Below are positions 34,483 through 42,793 of a stretch of 64,000 nt of DNA, in pieces. The stretch is from NCBI GenBank assembly GCA_031398745.1, contig JANNNX010000054.1:1-64000 (forward strand), given 5' to 3'. The notes beneath the pieces are model-generated. The model was not told the origin of the DNA. It saw nothing but the letters and a program-made list of their open reading frames with translations, and searched no databases. The stretch is from JANNNX01 sp031398745. Lineage in GTDB: Bacteria > Actinomycetota > Acidimicrobiia > Acidimicrobiales > CADCSY01. Within the stretch, counting starts at the first letter, position 1; every line of letters starts with the position of its first letter. Position numbers and translations under genes: made by a program.

Positions 34483-35519
34483 CAGTCGAGGATCCCGGGG
34501 ATCGAGAGGTAGTCGGCGTAGAAGACCCCGACGGCCATGGCCGTCGCGATCCCGCCGAGGATCCAGAAGCGGATGATGACCGTCGTCTCCGGCCAGCCCC
34601 CGAGCTCGAAGTGGTGGTGGATCGGTGCCATCCGCAAGACCCGGCGCCGGAACAGCCGGAAGCTCACCACCTGCACGATCACCGACAGGGTCTCGACCAC
34701 GTAGATCGCGCCCAGCAACGGGAGGAGGAGCTGGGTGTTGGTCACCAGGGCCAGTGCCGCGAGCCCAGCGCCGATGGCCAGCGCGCCGGTGTCGCCCATG
34801 AAGATCTGAGCCGGGGCCGCGTTCCACCACAGGAAGCCAAGGCAGGCGCCGGTCATCGCCGCCGCCATCACCGCCAGGTCGAGGGCCTGGGGCACCCGGT
34901 AGATGTCGAAGTGCCGGAAGGCCCAGAAGGCGATGACGACGTAGGCGGTGTAGGAGAACACGGCCGATCCTCCCGCCAACCCGTCGAGGCCATCGGTGAG
35001 GTTCACGGCGTTCGCGGTGGCGATGATCAGCAGGGCCGCCCAGACCACGAACAGCACGGCGCCGAGCTCGACGCCGAGCGAGTCGAAACGGGTGAAGGAG
35101 AGCTCCGTGCGCACCGAGGCCCACCCCTGGGCCAGCACCCCGAAGGCCACCGCCACGGCCAGGAGGCCGGCCATCTTGGTCCGCTTGTTGAGACCCAGGT
35201 TGCGGGCGTTGCGCACCTTGATGGCGTCGTCGAGAAACCCCACGAAGCCGGCCCCGGCCATGGCCAAGACCACCAGGAGGCCCCCCCGGGTGAAGACGAT
35301 CCGGCCACTGACGTGGGGCACCGCGTAGCCGATCAGCCCTCCGCCGACGATCGCCACCCCGCCCATGGTGGGCGTCCCCGCCTTCACCTCGTGACCAGCC
35401 GGACCGTCGTCTCGGATGGGCTGGCCGATGCCGTGGTCCCGCAGCCACCCGATGAGCAGCGGGGTCCCGAAGATCGACACCAGGAAGGCGACCGCGGCGG
35501 CGGCCAGCAGTGCGATCAC
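34482..35519 (-). CDS. mraY: MraY, phospho-MurNAc-pentapeptide translocase
   Basis: Membrane enzyme of 345 residues that makes lipid I. About ten hydrophobic segments are visible. Catalytic or binding motifs: GTPTMGGVAIV, GFLDDAIKVRNARNLGL, NAVNLTDGLDGLAGG, FMGDTGALAIGAGL and PIHHHFELGGWPE. The GTG start overlaps the murE stop as GTGA (35516-35519). murF, usually between murE and mraY, is not here. Confidence 0.97.
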   Translation of the reverse strand: MIALLAAAAVAFLVSIFGTPLLIGWLRDHGIGQPIRDDGPAGHEVKAGTPTMGGVAIVGGGLIGYAVPHVSGRIVFTRGGLLVVLAMAGAGFVGFLDDAIKVRNARNLGLNKRTKMAGLLAVAVAFGVLAQGWASVRTELSFTRFDSLGVELGAVLFVVWAALLIIATANAVNLTDGLDGLAGGSAVFSYTAYVVIAFWAFRHFDIYRVPQALDLAVMAAAMTGACLGFLWWNAAPAQIFMGDTGALAIGAGLAALALVTNTQLLLPLLGAIYVVETLSVIVQVVSFRLFRRRVLRMAPIHHHFELGGWPETTVIIRFWILGGIATAMAVGVFYADYLSIPGILD

Positions 35520-36970
35520 CCGGGCCCTCCCACCTGGGCCGGCGGTCCATCGGACGCCAACCCGGCCGCCGCCAGCACCTCGCGCACCACCACCCGATCG
35601 TCGAACGGGAACTCGGCGTCACCCACCACCTGGACCGCCTCGTGGCCCTTCCCGGCCACCACCACCACGTCGCCGGGCACAGCCTCGGCCACGGCCCGCG
35701 CGATGGCGGCGCGACGGTCGAGCTCGACCACGATCGACGACCGGTCGACGGCCCCCTCGGCCACCGCCGCCGCGATGGTGCCCGGATCCTCGTGACGAGG
35801 ATTGTCGGCGGTCAGCACCACGCGGTCGGCCAGGCGCGTCGCGACCTCACCCATCGCCGGGCGCTTGCCCTGGTCGCGGTCACCGCCGGCACCGAACACC
35901 ACCAGCACCCGGCCGGCCGGCACCACCTCGCGCACCGCTCGCAGGAGCTGCTCGAGCGCCTCGGGCGAGTGCGCGTAGTCGACCACCACGGCGATCGGGT
36001 CCCGGGCCACCACCTCGAAGCGCCCGGGAATCGGCGGGGCCGAAGCCAGGCCGGCCACGACCGCGTCGAGTTCGACGCCCAGCTCCAGCGCGGCCGAGGC
36101 TGCGGCAAGGGCGTTGGCCACGTTGTGACGCCCGCCGAGTGGCAGGTGCAGGCGACGGCCGAGCCACGACCAGGCGCTCTCGCCGAGACCGAGCACCACC
36201 TCCGCGGTGTCGGCCAGCGACACCGTGCGGGTGGGGATGCGGGCCGCCTGGGCCAGGAGCCGACCGTGGGTGTCGTCGATGTTGACCACGGCGCGCTCGC
36301 TGCGCTCGGGATCGAAGAGCCGGGCCTTGGCCTGGAAGTAGGCCTCCTCGGTCTCGTGGTAGTCGAGGTGGTCGCGACCGAGGTTGGTGAACACCGCCAC
36401 CCGGAAGCGGACGGCATCGACCCGGTGCTGGACCAAGGCGTGGGACGACACCTCCATGGCGACTGCCTGGCGACCCTCGTCCCGCAACGCTGCCAGCTGG
36501 GCCTGGAGCTCGGGACCGTCGGGGGTGGTCCGGAGGCCGGTCAGCGTGCCGATCACCCCGGTAGGACGGCCGGCGGCCTCGAGGATCGAGCGGACCAGCG
36601 CGGTGGTCGTCGTCTTGCCGTTGGTCCCGGTGACCCCGACCACGTCGAGCGCCACCGACGGGTGATCGAAGAAGGCGGCCGCCATCGGTCCCATCGCCGC
36701 CCGAACCTCGGGCACCACCACCTGAACCACATCGGGAGTCAGCGCGAGGCGGCGCTCGACCAGGACCGCGACGGCACCCGCGGCCACCGCCGCCGGAGCG
36801 AGGTCGTGGCCGTCGACGCGCCGACCGGGAACGCAGCAGTACAGCGCCCCGGGGACGATGGCGGCGGTGTCCTGGACGACGGCCGAGACGTCGAGAGCGG
36901 CGGGGTCGCCGTGGAGCTCGAGCACCCGGATCTGGTCGCCGAGCAGCCGGTCGAGGCGCACCCGACTCAC
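35516..36970 (-). CDS. murE: MurE, UDP-MurNAc-tripeptide synthetase (meso-DAP type)
   Basis: Mur ligase of 484 residues. Seen are VVGVTGTNGKTTTTALV, AMEVSSHALVQHRVD, FTNLGRDHLDYHET, VVDYAHSPEAL and TADNPRHEDP. The D-N-P-R motif selects meso-diaminopimelate, so this organism probably has mDAP peptidoglycan. GTG 36970 overlaps the ftsI stop as GTGA; a GTG three codons later is possible. Directly followed by mraY with overlap, leaving no place for murF. Confidence 0.96.
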   Translation of the reverse strand: MSRVRLDRLLGDQIRVLELHGDPAALDVSAVVQDTAAIVPGALYCCVPGRRVDGHDLAPAAVAAGAVAVLVERRLALTPDVVQVVVPEVRAAMGPMAAAFFDHPSVALDVVGVTGTNGKTTTTALVRSILEAAGRPTGVIGTLTGLRTTPDGPELQAQLAALRDEGRQAVAMEVSSHALVQHRVDAVRFRVAVFTNLGRDHLDYHETEEAYFQAKARLFDPERSERAVVNIDDTHGRLLAQAARIPTRTVSLADTAEVVLGLGESAWSWLGRRLHLPLGGRHNVANALAAASAALELGVELDAVVAGLASAPPIPGRFEVVARDPIAVVVDYAHSPEALEQLLRAVREVVPAGRVLVVFGAGGDRDQGKRPAMGEVATRLADRVVLTADNPRHEDPGTIAAAVAEGAVDRSSIVVELDRRAAIARAVAEAVPGDVVVVAGKGHEAVQVVGDAEFPFDDRVVVREVLAAAGLASDGPPAQVGGPG

Positions 36971-38934
36971 TCCTTGGCGGCGATGGGGCCGACCGTCGAC
37001 AGCGAGGCCGTGCCCGAGACGCCCGTCGGCGGGACGTCGAAGCGCCGGAGGGCGTACTCGGCGATCTCGGCGAACACCGGCGCCGCGGTGGAGCCGGCGT
37101 AGTAGCCAGCATCGCCCCGGGGCTCGTCGAGCACCACTACCACCGACAGGCGGGGATTGTCGGCTGGCAGGTAGCCGGCGAAGGAGGATACGTAGGCACC
37201 GGGCTCGTAGCCGCGACAGGCGTCGGAGCACGGCTTGCGGGCCGTCCCGGTCTTCCCGGCCACCGAGTAGCCGTCGACCGCGGCCTGGGCGCCGGTCCCC
37301 TCGGGTGAGGACACGACGTTCTCGAGCATCCCGGTCAGTGTTTGTGCCGTCTCGGTGGACACCACCCGGCGGGCCGGCTCGCGCTCGACGGGTGTCTGGC
37401 GACCGTCGGCGTCGACGGTCGCCGACACCACCGTCGCCGGCACATAGACCCCACCGTTGGCGATCGTGTTGTAGGCCTCGAGCAGCTGCAGGGCGTTCAC
37501 CGCGAAGCCCTGGCCGATCGGGATCGAGCCCATCGACGACTCCGTCCAGTCGTCGGTGTCGCTGACGATGCCGGCCGACTCGTCGGGAAAGCCCAGGCCC
37601 GTCGACTGACCGAATCCGAATGCCTCCAGGTACTGGTGGAGGGTGTCGGCCCCGAGCGACTGGGCCACCTCGATCGTCCCGACGTTCGAGGACTGGGTGA
37701 AGATCTGGTCGAGGCTCCACTGGGTCGGCTCGTGGGCGTGGTCGTCGGTGAAGGTGTAGGTGCCGAGCTCCATCGAGTCGGGCACCACCAGCACCGAGTC
37801 CCGGGCGTAGGTGCCCTTCTCCAGGGCCGCCGCCATGGTCACGATCTTGGCCACCGACCCGGGCTCGAACGACATCGTCAGGGCCATGTTGTCCGACGCC
37901 ACCGTCGGGCCGTCGCGACCCTGGCGGACGTTGGCCATGGCCAGGATCTCGCCGGTCACGGGATCGCTCACGATGGCCACGCCCCCCTGCGAACTGGTCG
38001 ACCCGACAGCCGACAGGAGGGCCTGCTCCACGCTGTACTGCAGCGAGCGGTCGATGGTCAGGACGAGGTCGGTCCCTTCGGTGGCAGGCGACAACTTCCG
38101 GTCGCCGCTGGCGATCGTCTCGCCGTCCTTCCCCCGCTCCACCAGGAGGGATCCGGGTGTCCCCGCCAGCGCATCCTGGTACTGGCGTTCGAGCCCCGAC
38201 ACGCCGTTCCCGTCGACATCGGTGGTTCCGAGGAGCCCGGCCGCCACCGAGCCCGCGGGCGTGACCCGGGACGATTCGTCGAGCACCTCGATGCCGTCGA
38301 GGCCGAGGGCCCGCACCTGATCGGCCACGGAGTCGTCGACCTTGCGGGCCAGGTAGACGAAGCGCCCGTCCTGGCGCAGGTCGGCGGCCACCGAGCGGAC
38401 GTCTCGGCCGAGGATCGGCGCCAGCGCCTCCGCCTCGGCGGTCGGATCGCTCACGGCCAGAGGGTCGGCGACGATGGCGTGCACCGGCACCGACAACGCC
38501 AGGGCCTCGCCGTTCCGGGCGAGGATCGAGCCTCGTGGGGCCGCCAGTGCCACGGTCCGGGTCCGCTGAGCTGCTCCCCGGGCGGCGTACTCCGACGCGT
38601 CGACCACCTGTAGCTGGCCCAGCCGCAGCGCCACCGCCGTGAACCCCACGGCCAGGACGACGAACAGGGCGATGCTGCGCCGACCCGAGACGTGCCGGGT
38701 GCCGCCCATCCGAGGGCGCGACCGGGCCTTCGTCCCGAGCGACGTGGGGACGGCGGGTCCGCGAGACCGTGACGCGACGTCCCCACGTGGGCTTCGAGCC
38801 TCGGGCCGGCGGGGCGTGGGGACGGCGGGTCCGCCTGACCGTGACGCGACGTCCCCACGTGGGGTTCGAGCCTCGGGCCGGCGGGAAGGGGGTCGGCCGG
38901 ACGTGCGCTTGGGGGGGCGTTCGGTGACGGTCAT
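36967..38934 (-). CDS. ftsI: FtsI, septal peptidoglycan transpeptidase (class B PBP)
   Basis: Class B penicillin-binding protein of 655 residues. The membrane segment is IALFVVLAVGFTAVALRL, then a PBP dimerisation domain, then the transpeptidase with the S-x-x-K in FEPGSVAKIVTM, the SSN in FTQSSNVGT and K-T-G in VAGKTGTARK. Two Cys (KPCSDAC) lie just after KTG. The cytoplasmic N-terminus has two nearly identical 24-residue repeats (PRRPEAR-PRGDVASRS-GPAVPT type) encoded by tandem REP-like elements. ATG 38934 overlaps the ftsL stop as ATGA. Confidence 0.95.
   Translation of the reverse strand: MTVTERPPKRTSGRPPSRRPEARTPRGDVASRSGGPAVPTPRRPEARSPRGDVASRSRGPAVPTSLGTKARSRPRMGGTRHVSGRRSIALFVVLAVGFTAVALRLGQLQVVDASEYAARGAAQRTRTVALAAPRGSILARNGEALALSVPVHAIVADPLAVSDPTAEAEALAPILGRDVRSVAADLRQDGRFVYLARKVDDSVADQVRALGLDGIEVLDESSRVTPAGSVAAGLLGTTDVDGNGVSGLERQYQDALAGTPGSLLVERGKDGETIASGDRKLSPATEGTDLVLTIDRSLQYSVEQALLSAVGSTSSQGGVAIVSDPVTGEILAMANVRQGRDGPTVASDNMALTMSFEPGSVAKIVTMAAALEKGTYARDSVLVVPDSMELGTYTFTDDHAHEPTQWSLDQIFTQSSNVGTIEVAQSLGADTLHQYLEAFGFGQSTGLGFPDESAGIVSDTDDWTESSMGSIPIGQGFAVNALQLLEAYNTIANGGVYVPATVVSATVDADGRQTPVEREPARRVVSTETAQTLTGMLENVVSSPEGTGAQAAVDGYSVAGKTGTARKPCSDACRGYEPGAYVSSFAGYLPADNPRLSVVVVLDEPRGDAGYYAGSTAAPVFAEIAEYALRRFDVPPTGVSGTASLSTVGPIAAKE
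38743..38886. repeat. Two tandem 72-bp REP-like units inside the ftsI 5' coding region
   Basis: Units span 38743-38814 and 38815-38886 and are almost identical. Each holds arms CGTGGGGAC and GTCCCCACG (38743-38751 with 38779-38787; 38815-38823 with 38851-38859) around a 27-nt loop. The length of 72 bp keeps the ftsI frame. Arm sequence, loop length and loop blocks match the intergenic element at 12135-12179. Confidence 0.85.
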
Positions 38935-39656
38935 TCGGTGGGAGCCCGGTCGACCGCGGCCACGGCACGAGCGGTGTCGGCCGGGGCGACGAGGTAGGTG
39001 ACGTGGTCCGGTCGGACCATGCCCAGCGCGATCGCGGTTTCCACGATGCGGTCGGGCGAGGAAAGGGTCTCCACCTCGGCCCGGAGCTGCACGTTGCGGG
39101 CCTGACGATCGGCCAGCTCGGCCTCCAGGCCGTCGAGGTGCTGCTGGCCCGAGACCAGCTGGGCCTGGATGCCGGCCAAGGCGAAGACCGACACCACCGC
39201 CACCACGACCGCCAGGATCTTGCCGTGGCGGCTGAGCCCGAAGATGCCCGACCACCGGCGCGCCGACCGAGGCGGGGCCGTCGGGTCGGCGCCGCGATCG
39301 GCGACCGGGGCGACGGCCCGGGAGCGGCCTGGCCGAGGACCCGGAGCCGGAGACGGCCGCGGCGCGAGGCCCGGAGCCAGAGCCAGCGCCGGCGCTGGTC
39401 CCGAAGACGGCCGCGGAGCCGGACGGCGGGGGGCCGGACCGTTCGCCCGGGTCGGCCCGGGACGTACCCCGGTGGCTGCGGCCTTCGTCGCTTTCAGGAC
39501 GTCGGCGGCCTTCGCCCCGACGCGGCGGCCCGGAGAACGAGAGGGGCCGTTGGGCGTGGCAATCGCCGGCCGCCGCCGCTCGGGAGGACGGGCGGGGCGC
39601 AGGTCGGGTCCGGGCTGGACCCGTAGCCGGGGAGCGGGTTGGGCCGCGGGGCTCAC
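38931..39656 (-). CDS. ftsL: FtsL-like division protein
   Basis: Bitopic protein of 241 residues. The first 150 residues are Pro/Arg/Ala-rich and probably disordered. A membrane segment (ILAVVVAVVSVFALAGIQ) is followed by a short coiled coil (LDGLEAELADRQARNVQLRAE) and the conserved turn LSSPDRIVETAIALGMV, as in FtsL/DivIC. FtsL forms a complex with FtsQ and FtsB and activates FtsWI. It sits between rsmH and ftsI, the standard place. GTG 39656 overlaps the rsmH stop as GTGA. Confidence 0.85.
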   Translation of the reverse strand: MSPAAQPAPRLRVQPGPDLRPARPPERRRPAIATPNGPSRSPGRRVGAKAADVLKATKAAATGVRPGPTRANGPAPRRPAPRPSSGPAPALALAPGLAPRPSPAPGPRPGRSRAVAPVADRGADPTAPPRSARRWSGIFGLSRHGKILAVVVAVVSVFALAGIQAQLVSGQQHLDGLEAELADRQARNVQLRAEVETLSSPDRIVETAIALGMVRPDHVTYLVAPADTARAVAAVDRAPTE

Positions 39657-40603
39657 GACCGGTCCAATCGCTCGGCCACCCGCAACCGGGCGCTCTCGGC
39701 CCTGGGATTGACCTCGACCTCGGCCGCCGACGGACGTCGGACCCTCCGGCCCAGCAGCCGGACGGTCGGCTCGGCACCGCACACACAGGGCAGCCCCGGC
39801 GGGCACGTGCACCCCCCAGAGGCGGCATGGTCGAAGCGCGCCTTGACCACCCGGTCCTCCCCCGAGTGGTACGCCAGTACCAGGCACCGCCCCCGGGGCG
39901 CCAACCGGTCGAGGGCGGCGTCGACGGCCGGCGCCAAGACCGACAACTCACCGTTCACCTCGATGCGCAGCGCCTGGAAGGTCCGGCGGGCGGGGTGGCC
40001 GTGGCCCCGGCGGCGAGCGGGTGCGGGAACGGCGTCGGCCACCACCTGGGCCAAGTGGGCGGTGGTGGTGATCGGTCGGGCGGCGACTACCGCGGTGGCG
40101 ATGCGCCAGGCGAAACGCTCGTCGGCGTGGCGGCGAAGGATTCCAGCCAGTTCCTCGGCGTCGACCTGGTTGACGAGGTCGGCCGCGGTGGTGGCGGTGG
40201 TCGGATCCATCCGCATGTCGAGCGGTCCGTCGGCCCGGTAGCTGAAGCCCCGTGCCGGTCGATCGAGCTGGACCGAGCTCACGCCCAGGTCGAAGAGCAC
40301 CCCGCTCACCCGGTCGATGCCGAGCTCATCGAGGATGCTGCCCAAGCGGTCGAAGCGGGCGTGACGGACCCGGGCACGCTCGGAGAAGGGGGCCAGGCGA
40401 GCCGAGGCGGCGGCCACCGCCGTGGGGTCGCGGTCCACGCCCACCACCTCCAGGTGGGGATGAGCCGCCAGCACCGCCGCGGCGTGGCCACCCCCGCCGA
40501 CGGTGGCGTCCACCACGGTGCCCGCCGGCACGGGCCCGAACAGGTCCACGACCTCGTGCACCATCACCGGCAGATGGTCAAAGGGCTCGGCGTCCGGGCT
40601 CAC
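39653..40603 (-). CDS. rsmH: RsmH (MraW), 16S rRNA m4C1402 methyltransferase
   Basis: SAM-dependent methyltransferase of 316 residues. Seen are HLPVMVHEVVDLF, VVDATVGGGGHAAAVL (SAM site), FDLGVSSVQLDRPARGFSYR, RRTFQALRIEVNGEL, LAYHSGEDRVVK and the Cys-rich CTCPPGLPCVCG. GTG 40603 gives the usual family length. Although open upstream, the next 268 bases lack family homology and are treated as a leader with RNA structure. Confidence 0.95.
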   Translation of the reverse strand: MSPDAEPFDHLPVMVHEVVDLFGPVPAGTVVDATVGGGGHAAAVLAAHPHLEVVGVDRDPTAVAAASARLAPFSERARVRHARFDRLGSILDELGIDRVSGVLFDLGVSSVQLDRPARGFSYRADGPLDMRMDPTTATTAADLVNQVDAEELAGILRRHADERFAWRIATAVVAARPITTTAHLAQVVADAVPAPARRRGHGHPARRTFQALRIEVNGELSVLAPAVDAALDRLAPRGRCLVLAYHSGEDRVVKARFDHAASGGCTCPPGLPCVCGAEPTVRLLGRRVRRPSAAEVEVNPRAESARLRVAERLDRS

Positions 40604-40871
40604 GGCCGACCTCGACCCTCGCCCAGATGGTGGCGTTCGCTCATCGGCAGCCCCCCGATCGGCATGTGCCGCCGGGATGTCTCCCCGGTCGACCAAGACG
40701 GATGCGGGCGGAGTAGGGGCATTCCATCCGCCGATCGGGAGGCTGCGGGTGAGCGACGGGCCACGGTGGGGCCGTCGGGTCTTGCGGGGTGTCGGGATGG
40801 TGGCGAGGGCTGCTCCTGGCACGGGGTCGGTCGTCGGTCCGGGGCGGTCGGGGATGCGATGGCGGGCGGGG
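40604..40871 (-). ncRNA. Structured mraZ-rsmH leader, candidate mraW-type RNA
   Basis: This 268-nt gap is the largest break in an operon whose other genes overlap. GCAGCCCCCCGATCGGC (40647-40663) and GCCGATCGGGAGGCTGC (40730-40746) form a 17-bp stem with one mismatch. The enclosed 66 nt contain further short stems: CCGGG/CCCGG near 40672-40688 and GGCGGA/TCCGCC near 40708-40731. An actinobacterial RNA motif named mraW is known upstream of this gene; I cannot verify a match. No convincing gene is seen. Confidence 0.45.
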
Positions 40872-41303
40872 CTAGAGGCCGAGGTCGTCGAGGCCGGGCT
40901 GGGCACCGGCGAGGAGGGCCTCGCCCTGGTCGTTGATCTCCCGCCAGCGGGTGGCGTCCCAGATCTCGATGCGGTTGATGGCGCCGGTGATCACCACCTC
41001 ACGGTCGAGGTGGGCGAAGGAGCGGAGGTTGGCGGGTACGGCGATGCGGCCCTGGCGATCGGGCACCACCTCCGCGGTGCCGGCCGCCTGTGAGCGGACC
41101 AGGGTCCGCTCGGCCAACCCTCGCCTCGCCTTCGCTTGCATCTCGTGGGCCACGGCGTCCCACTCCTCCTGGGTGTAGACGGCCAAGCAGCCGTCGAGGA
41201 CCTTCGTGAGGTAGCCCCCGACCCGGAAGGCATCACGGAACTTGGCCGGGAGGATCACCCGGCCCTTGGCGTCGAGGGAGTGCTCGAACTCCCCGAAGAA
41301 CAC
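40872..41303 (-). CDS. mraZ: MraZ, dcw transcriptional regulator
   Basis: SpoVT-AbrB-fold DNA-binding protein of 143 residues, exactly the family length. Two copies of the fold: FFGEFEHSLDAKGRVILPAK and EVVPDRQGRIAVPANLRSFA. MraZ represses or activates its own operon through repeated TGGGN boxes. GTG 41303 is chosen over the upstream ATG because the family starts at F-F-G-E and GAGAGGAG lies just before it. Confidence 0.95.
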   Translation of the reverse strand: MFFGEFEHSLDAKGRVILPAKFRDAFRVGGYLTKVLDGCLAVYTQEEWDAVAHEMQAKARRGLAERTLVRSQAAGTAEVVPDRQGRIAVPANLRSFAHLDREVVITGAINRIEIWDATRWREINDQGEALLAGAQPGLDDLGL

Positions 41304-41411
41304 CAGGCACTCCTCTCCGTGATCGTCCGCTCGGCCGGTGGGTCTGGTCGTGCCGCTGGTCGCACTCACCCTCTCGGGCCACGTGTGTCCCCTGCTGCAC
41401 CACTTCGCGCC

Positions 41412-41455
41412 ACATTACGACTCGATCCCCCCACCGTCAACCATTTTCACCCCAC
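41412..41455 (-). promoter_or_regulatory. dcw promoter with candidate MraZ boxes
   Basis: On the minus strand TTGACG (41435-41440), 17 bases, and TAATGT (41412-41417) form a near-consensus sigma70 promoter, about 110 nt before mraZ. Overlapping the -35 box, three TGG(G/T) boxes recur at about 10-11 bp (41428-41455), the spacing expected for a MraZ ring contacting one face of the DNA. The rest of the gap up to 41589 is pyrimidine-rich on the plus strand and shows nothing else. Confidence 0.65.
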
Positions 41456-41589
41456 TTCTCCCCCCTCCGCCCCCTCGCCACCCCCTCGCCCCGCCACCCG
41501 CCACCCCGCCCGCGGCACGCGCCCAACCACCGCCGACCCGCGGCGCGACGCCGCGCCGAGACCGCCCGAGGTCGTGCGGGGAAGCGGGG

Positions 41590-42228
41590 TCAGCCGGCGG
41601 CGACGGTGGCCCGCAAGGCCGCCGTCAACCCGGGCCACGAGGTCGGATCGACCCCAGCCGCCACGCCGGACACGGCGCGGGCAGCATCGGCTCGGGCACC
41701 CTCGTCGAGGGCGAGGAGCTCGAGGAGTTCGAACGGATCCCATTGGGCGTGGACCAGGCAGCCGAAGGTGGCGGCCGTGCGGGTCCGACGTTGGGCGATC
41801 CCGACCACCTTGGCGCCCCCCACCCGTACCTCGCCAGGACCCAGCCCGGCGAAGCACACGAGCCTCGACCAGGGCCCGCTCACCAGCGGTCCGTCGTGGA
41901 CGTCGACCGCCTCTGGCCGGGCCGACCCCACCGAGACCAGCGCCTCGGCCCAGGCCCGGCCCAGCCAGTGGAAGGACCGCTGCACGTCGTGGTCCCAGCG
42001 GGGGTCGGCCCGGCCCAGCTCGACGTCGACCCACAGCGTCCGCCCTGGGACGAGGAGCACCGCCCCTCCCCCACTCCGGCGACGGGTGACGGCCACGCCC
42101 CGGCGCTCGGCGACGGCGTGGTCGACGACGTCCGGGGCCTGGGTGCTGCCCAGCACGATGGTCGGTCGCTCGACGACTCGCACCGCCACCGACACCGTCG
42201 ACTCGGCGCGTTCAGCGGGGCCACGCAC
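41590..42228 (-). CDS. Lipoate-protein ligase-like protein (BPL/LplA/LipB family)
   Basis: The protein has about 212 residues. The motifs VTRRRSGGGAVLLVPGRTLW and VRVGGAKVVGIAQRRTR match the lipoyl-AMP binding loops of LplA (RRxSGGGAV and xGxKxxGxAQ). CFAGLGPGEV lies between. The conserved Lys of K-V-V-G-I-A-Q is present. Substrate could be lipoate, octanoate or biotin-like acids; no lipoyl-domain gene is adjacent. The start is uncertain: GTG 42228 is used, GTG 42195 also possible. Divergent from the HNH gene. Confidence 0.75.
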   Translation of the reverse strand: MRGPAERAESTVSVAVRVVERPTIVLGSTQAPDVVDHAVAERRGVAVTRRRSGGGAVLLVPGRTLWVDVELGRADPRWDHDVQRSFHWLGRAWAEALVSVGSARPEAVDVHDGPLVSGPWSRLVCFAGLGPGEVRVGGAKVVGIAQRRTRTAATFGCLVHAQWDPFELLELLALDEGARADAARAVSGVAAGVDPTSWPGLTAALRATVAAG

Positions 42229-42276
42229 CGGCCGAGTGTGCCCGGAACCGGGCGGCCGGCCGCCACCGGCTCCCGC

Positions 42277-42282
42277 TACCGT
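42277..42282 (+). promoter_or_regulatory. TACCGT -10 box for the HNH-menC operon
   Basis: TACCGT followed by 7 bases and GTG 42290, the canonical leaderless spacing in this window. Confidence 0.5.
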
Positions 42283-42289
42283 GACCGCC

Positions 42290-42793
42290 GTGACGAGGGC
42301 GCTGGTCCTCAACGCCACCTACGAGCCGCTCGCCGTCGTCACCGCTCGTCGCGCCGTCGTCCTGGTGGTGGGTGAACGGGCCGACCTCCTCCACCACACC
42401 GGCGCCGCGCTCCGATCCGAGCACCTCTCGATCCCCGAGCCCTCGGTGGTGATCCTGCGATCGGTGGTGCGGGTGCCCTTCCAGCGCCACGCCGCCCTGA
42501 ACCGGCGGTCGGTGTTCGCCCGAGACGGGTACCGCTGCCAGTACTGCGCCGGGCCGGCCGAGGGCATCGACCACGTCGTCCCCCGCAGCCGAGGTGGCCA
42601 GCACAGCTGGGACAACGTGGTTGCCGCCTGCCGGCGCTGCAACACCGAGAAGCGCGACCGCTACCTCCACGAGACCTCCATGCGCCTCCGGCACCACCCC
42701 TCGACCCCCCGGGGGCTCTCGTGGGTCCACGTCATGGTGGGGTCGGTCCCCGTCGATTGGGAGCCGTACCTGCGCACCGCGGTCAGCGTGTGA
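42290..42793 (+). CDS. HNH endonuclease family protein
   Basis: The protein has 167 residues. After ALVLNATYEPLAVVTARRAV the HNH domain has zinc-binding CQYC and CRRC pairs around GIDHVVPRSRGGQHSWDNV with the catalytic His. This full-length form, beginning with V-L-N-A-x-Y-x-P-L, is a housekeeping family widespread in actinobacteria and is not tied to mobile elements; its function is unknown. GTG 42290 is supported by a TACCGT box. The stop overlaps the menC start as GTGA. Confidence 0.88.
   Translation: MTRALVLNATYEPLAVVTARRAVVLVVGERADLLHHTGAALRSEHLSIPEPSVVILRSVVRVPFQRHAALNRRSVFARDGYRCQYCAGPAEGIDHVVPRSRGGQHSWDNVVAACRRCNTEKRDRYLHETSMRLRHHPSTPRGLSWVHVMVGSVPVDWEPYLRTAVSV

Noticed and set aside
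39653..40906. RsmH extended to 417 residues
   Set aside because: The extra 100 residues are low-complexity without homology, and GTG 40603 gives the normal family length. The DNA there shows RNA-like inverted repeats.
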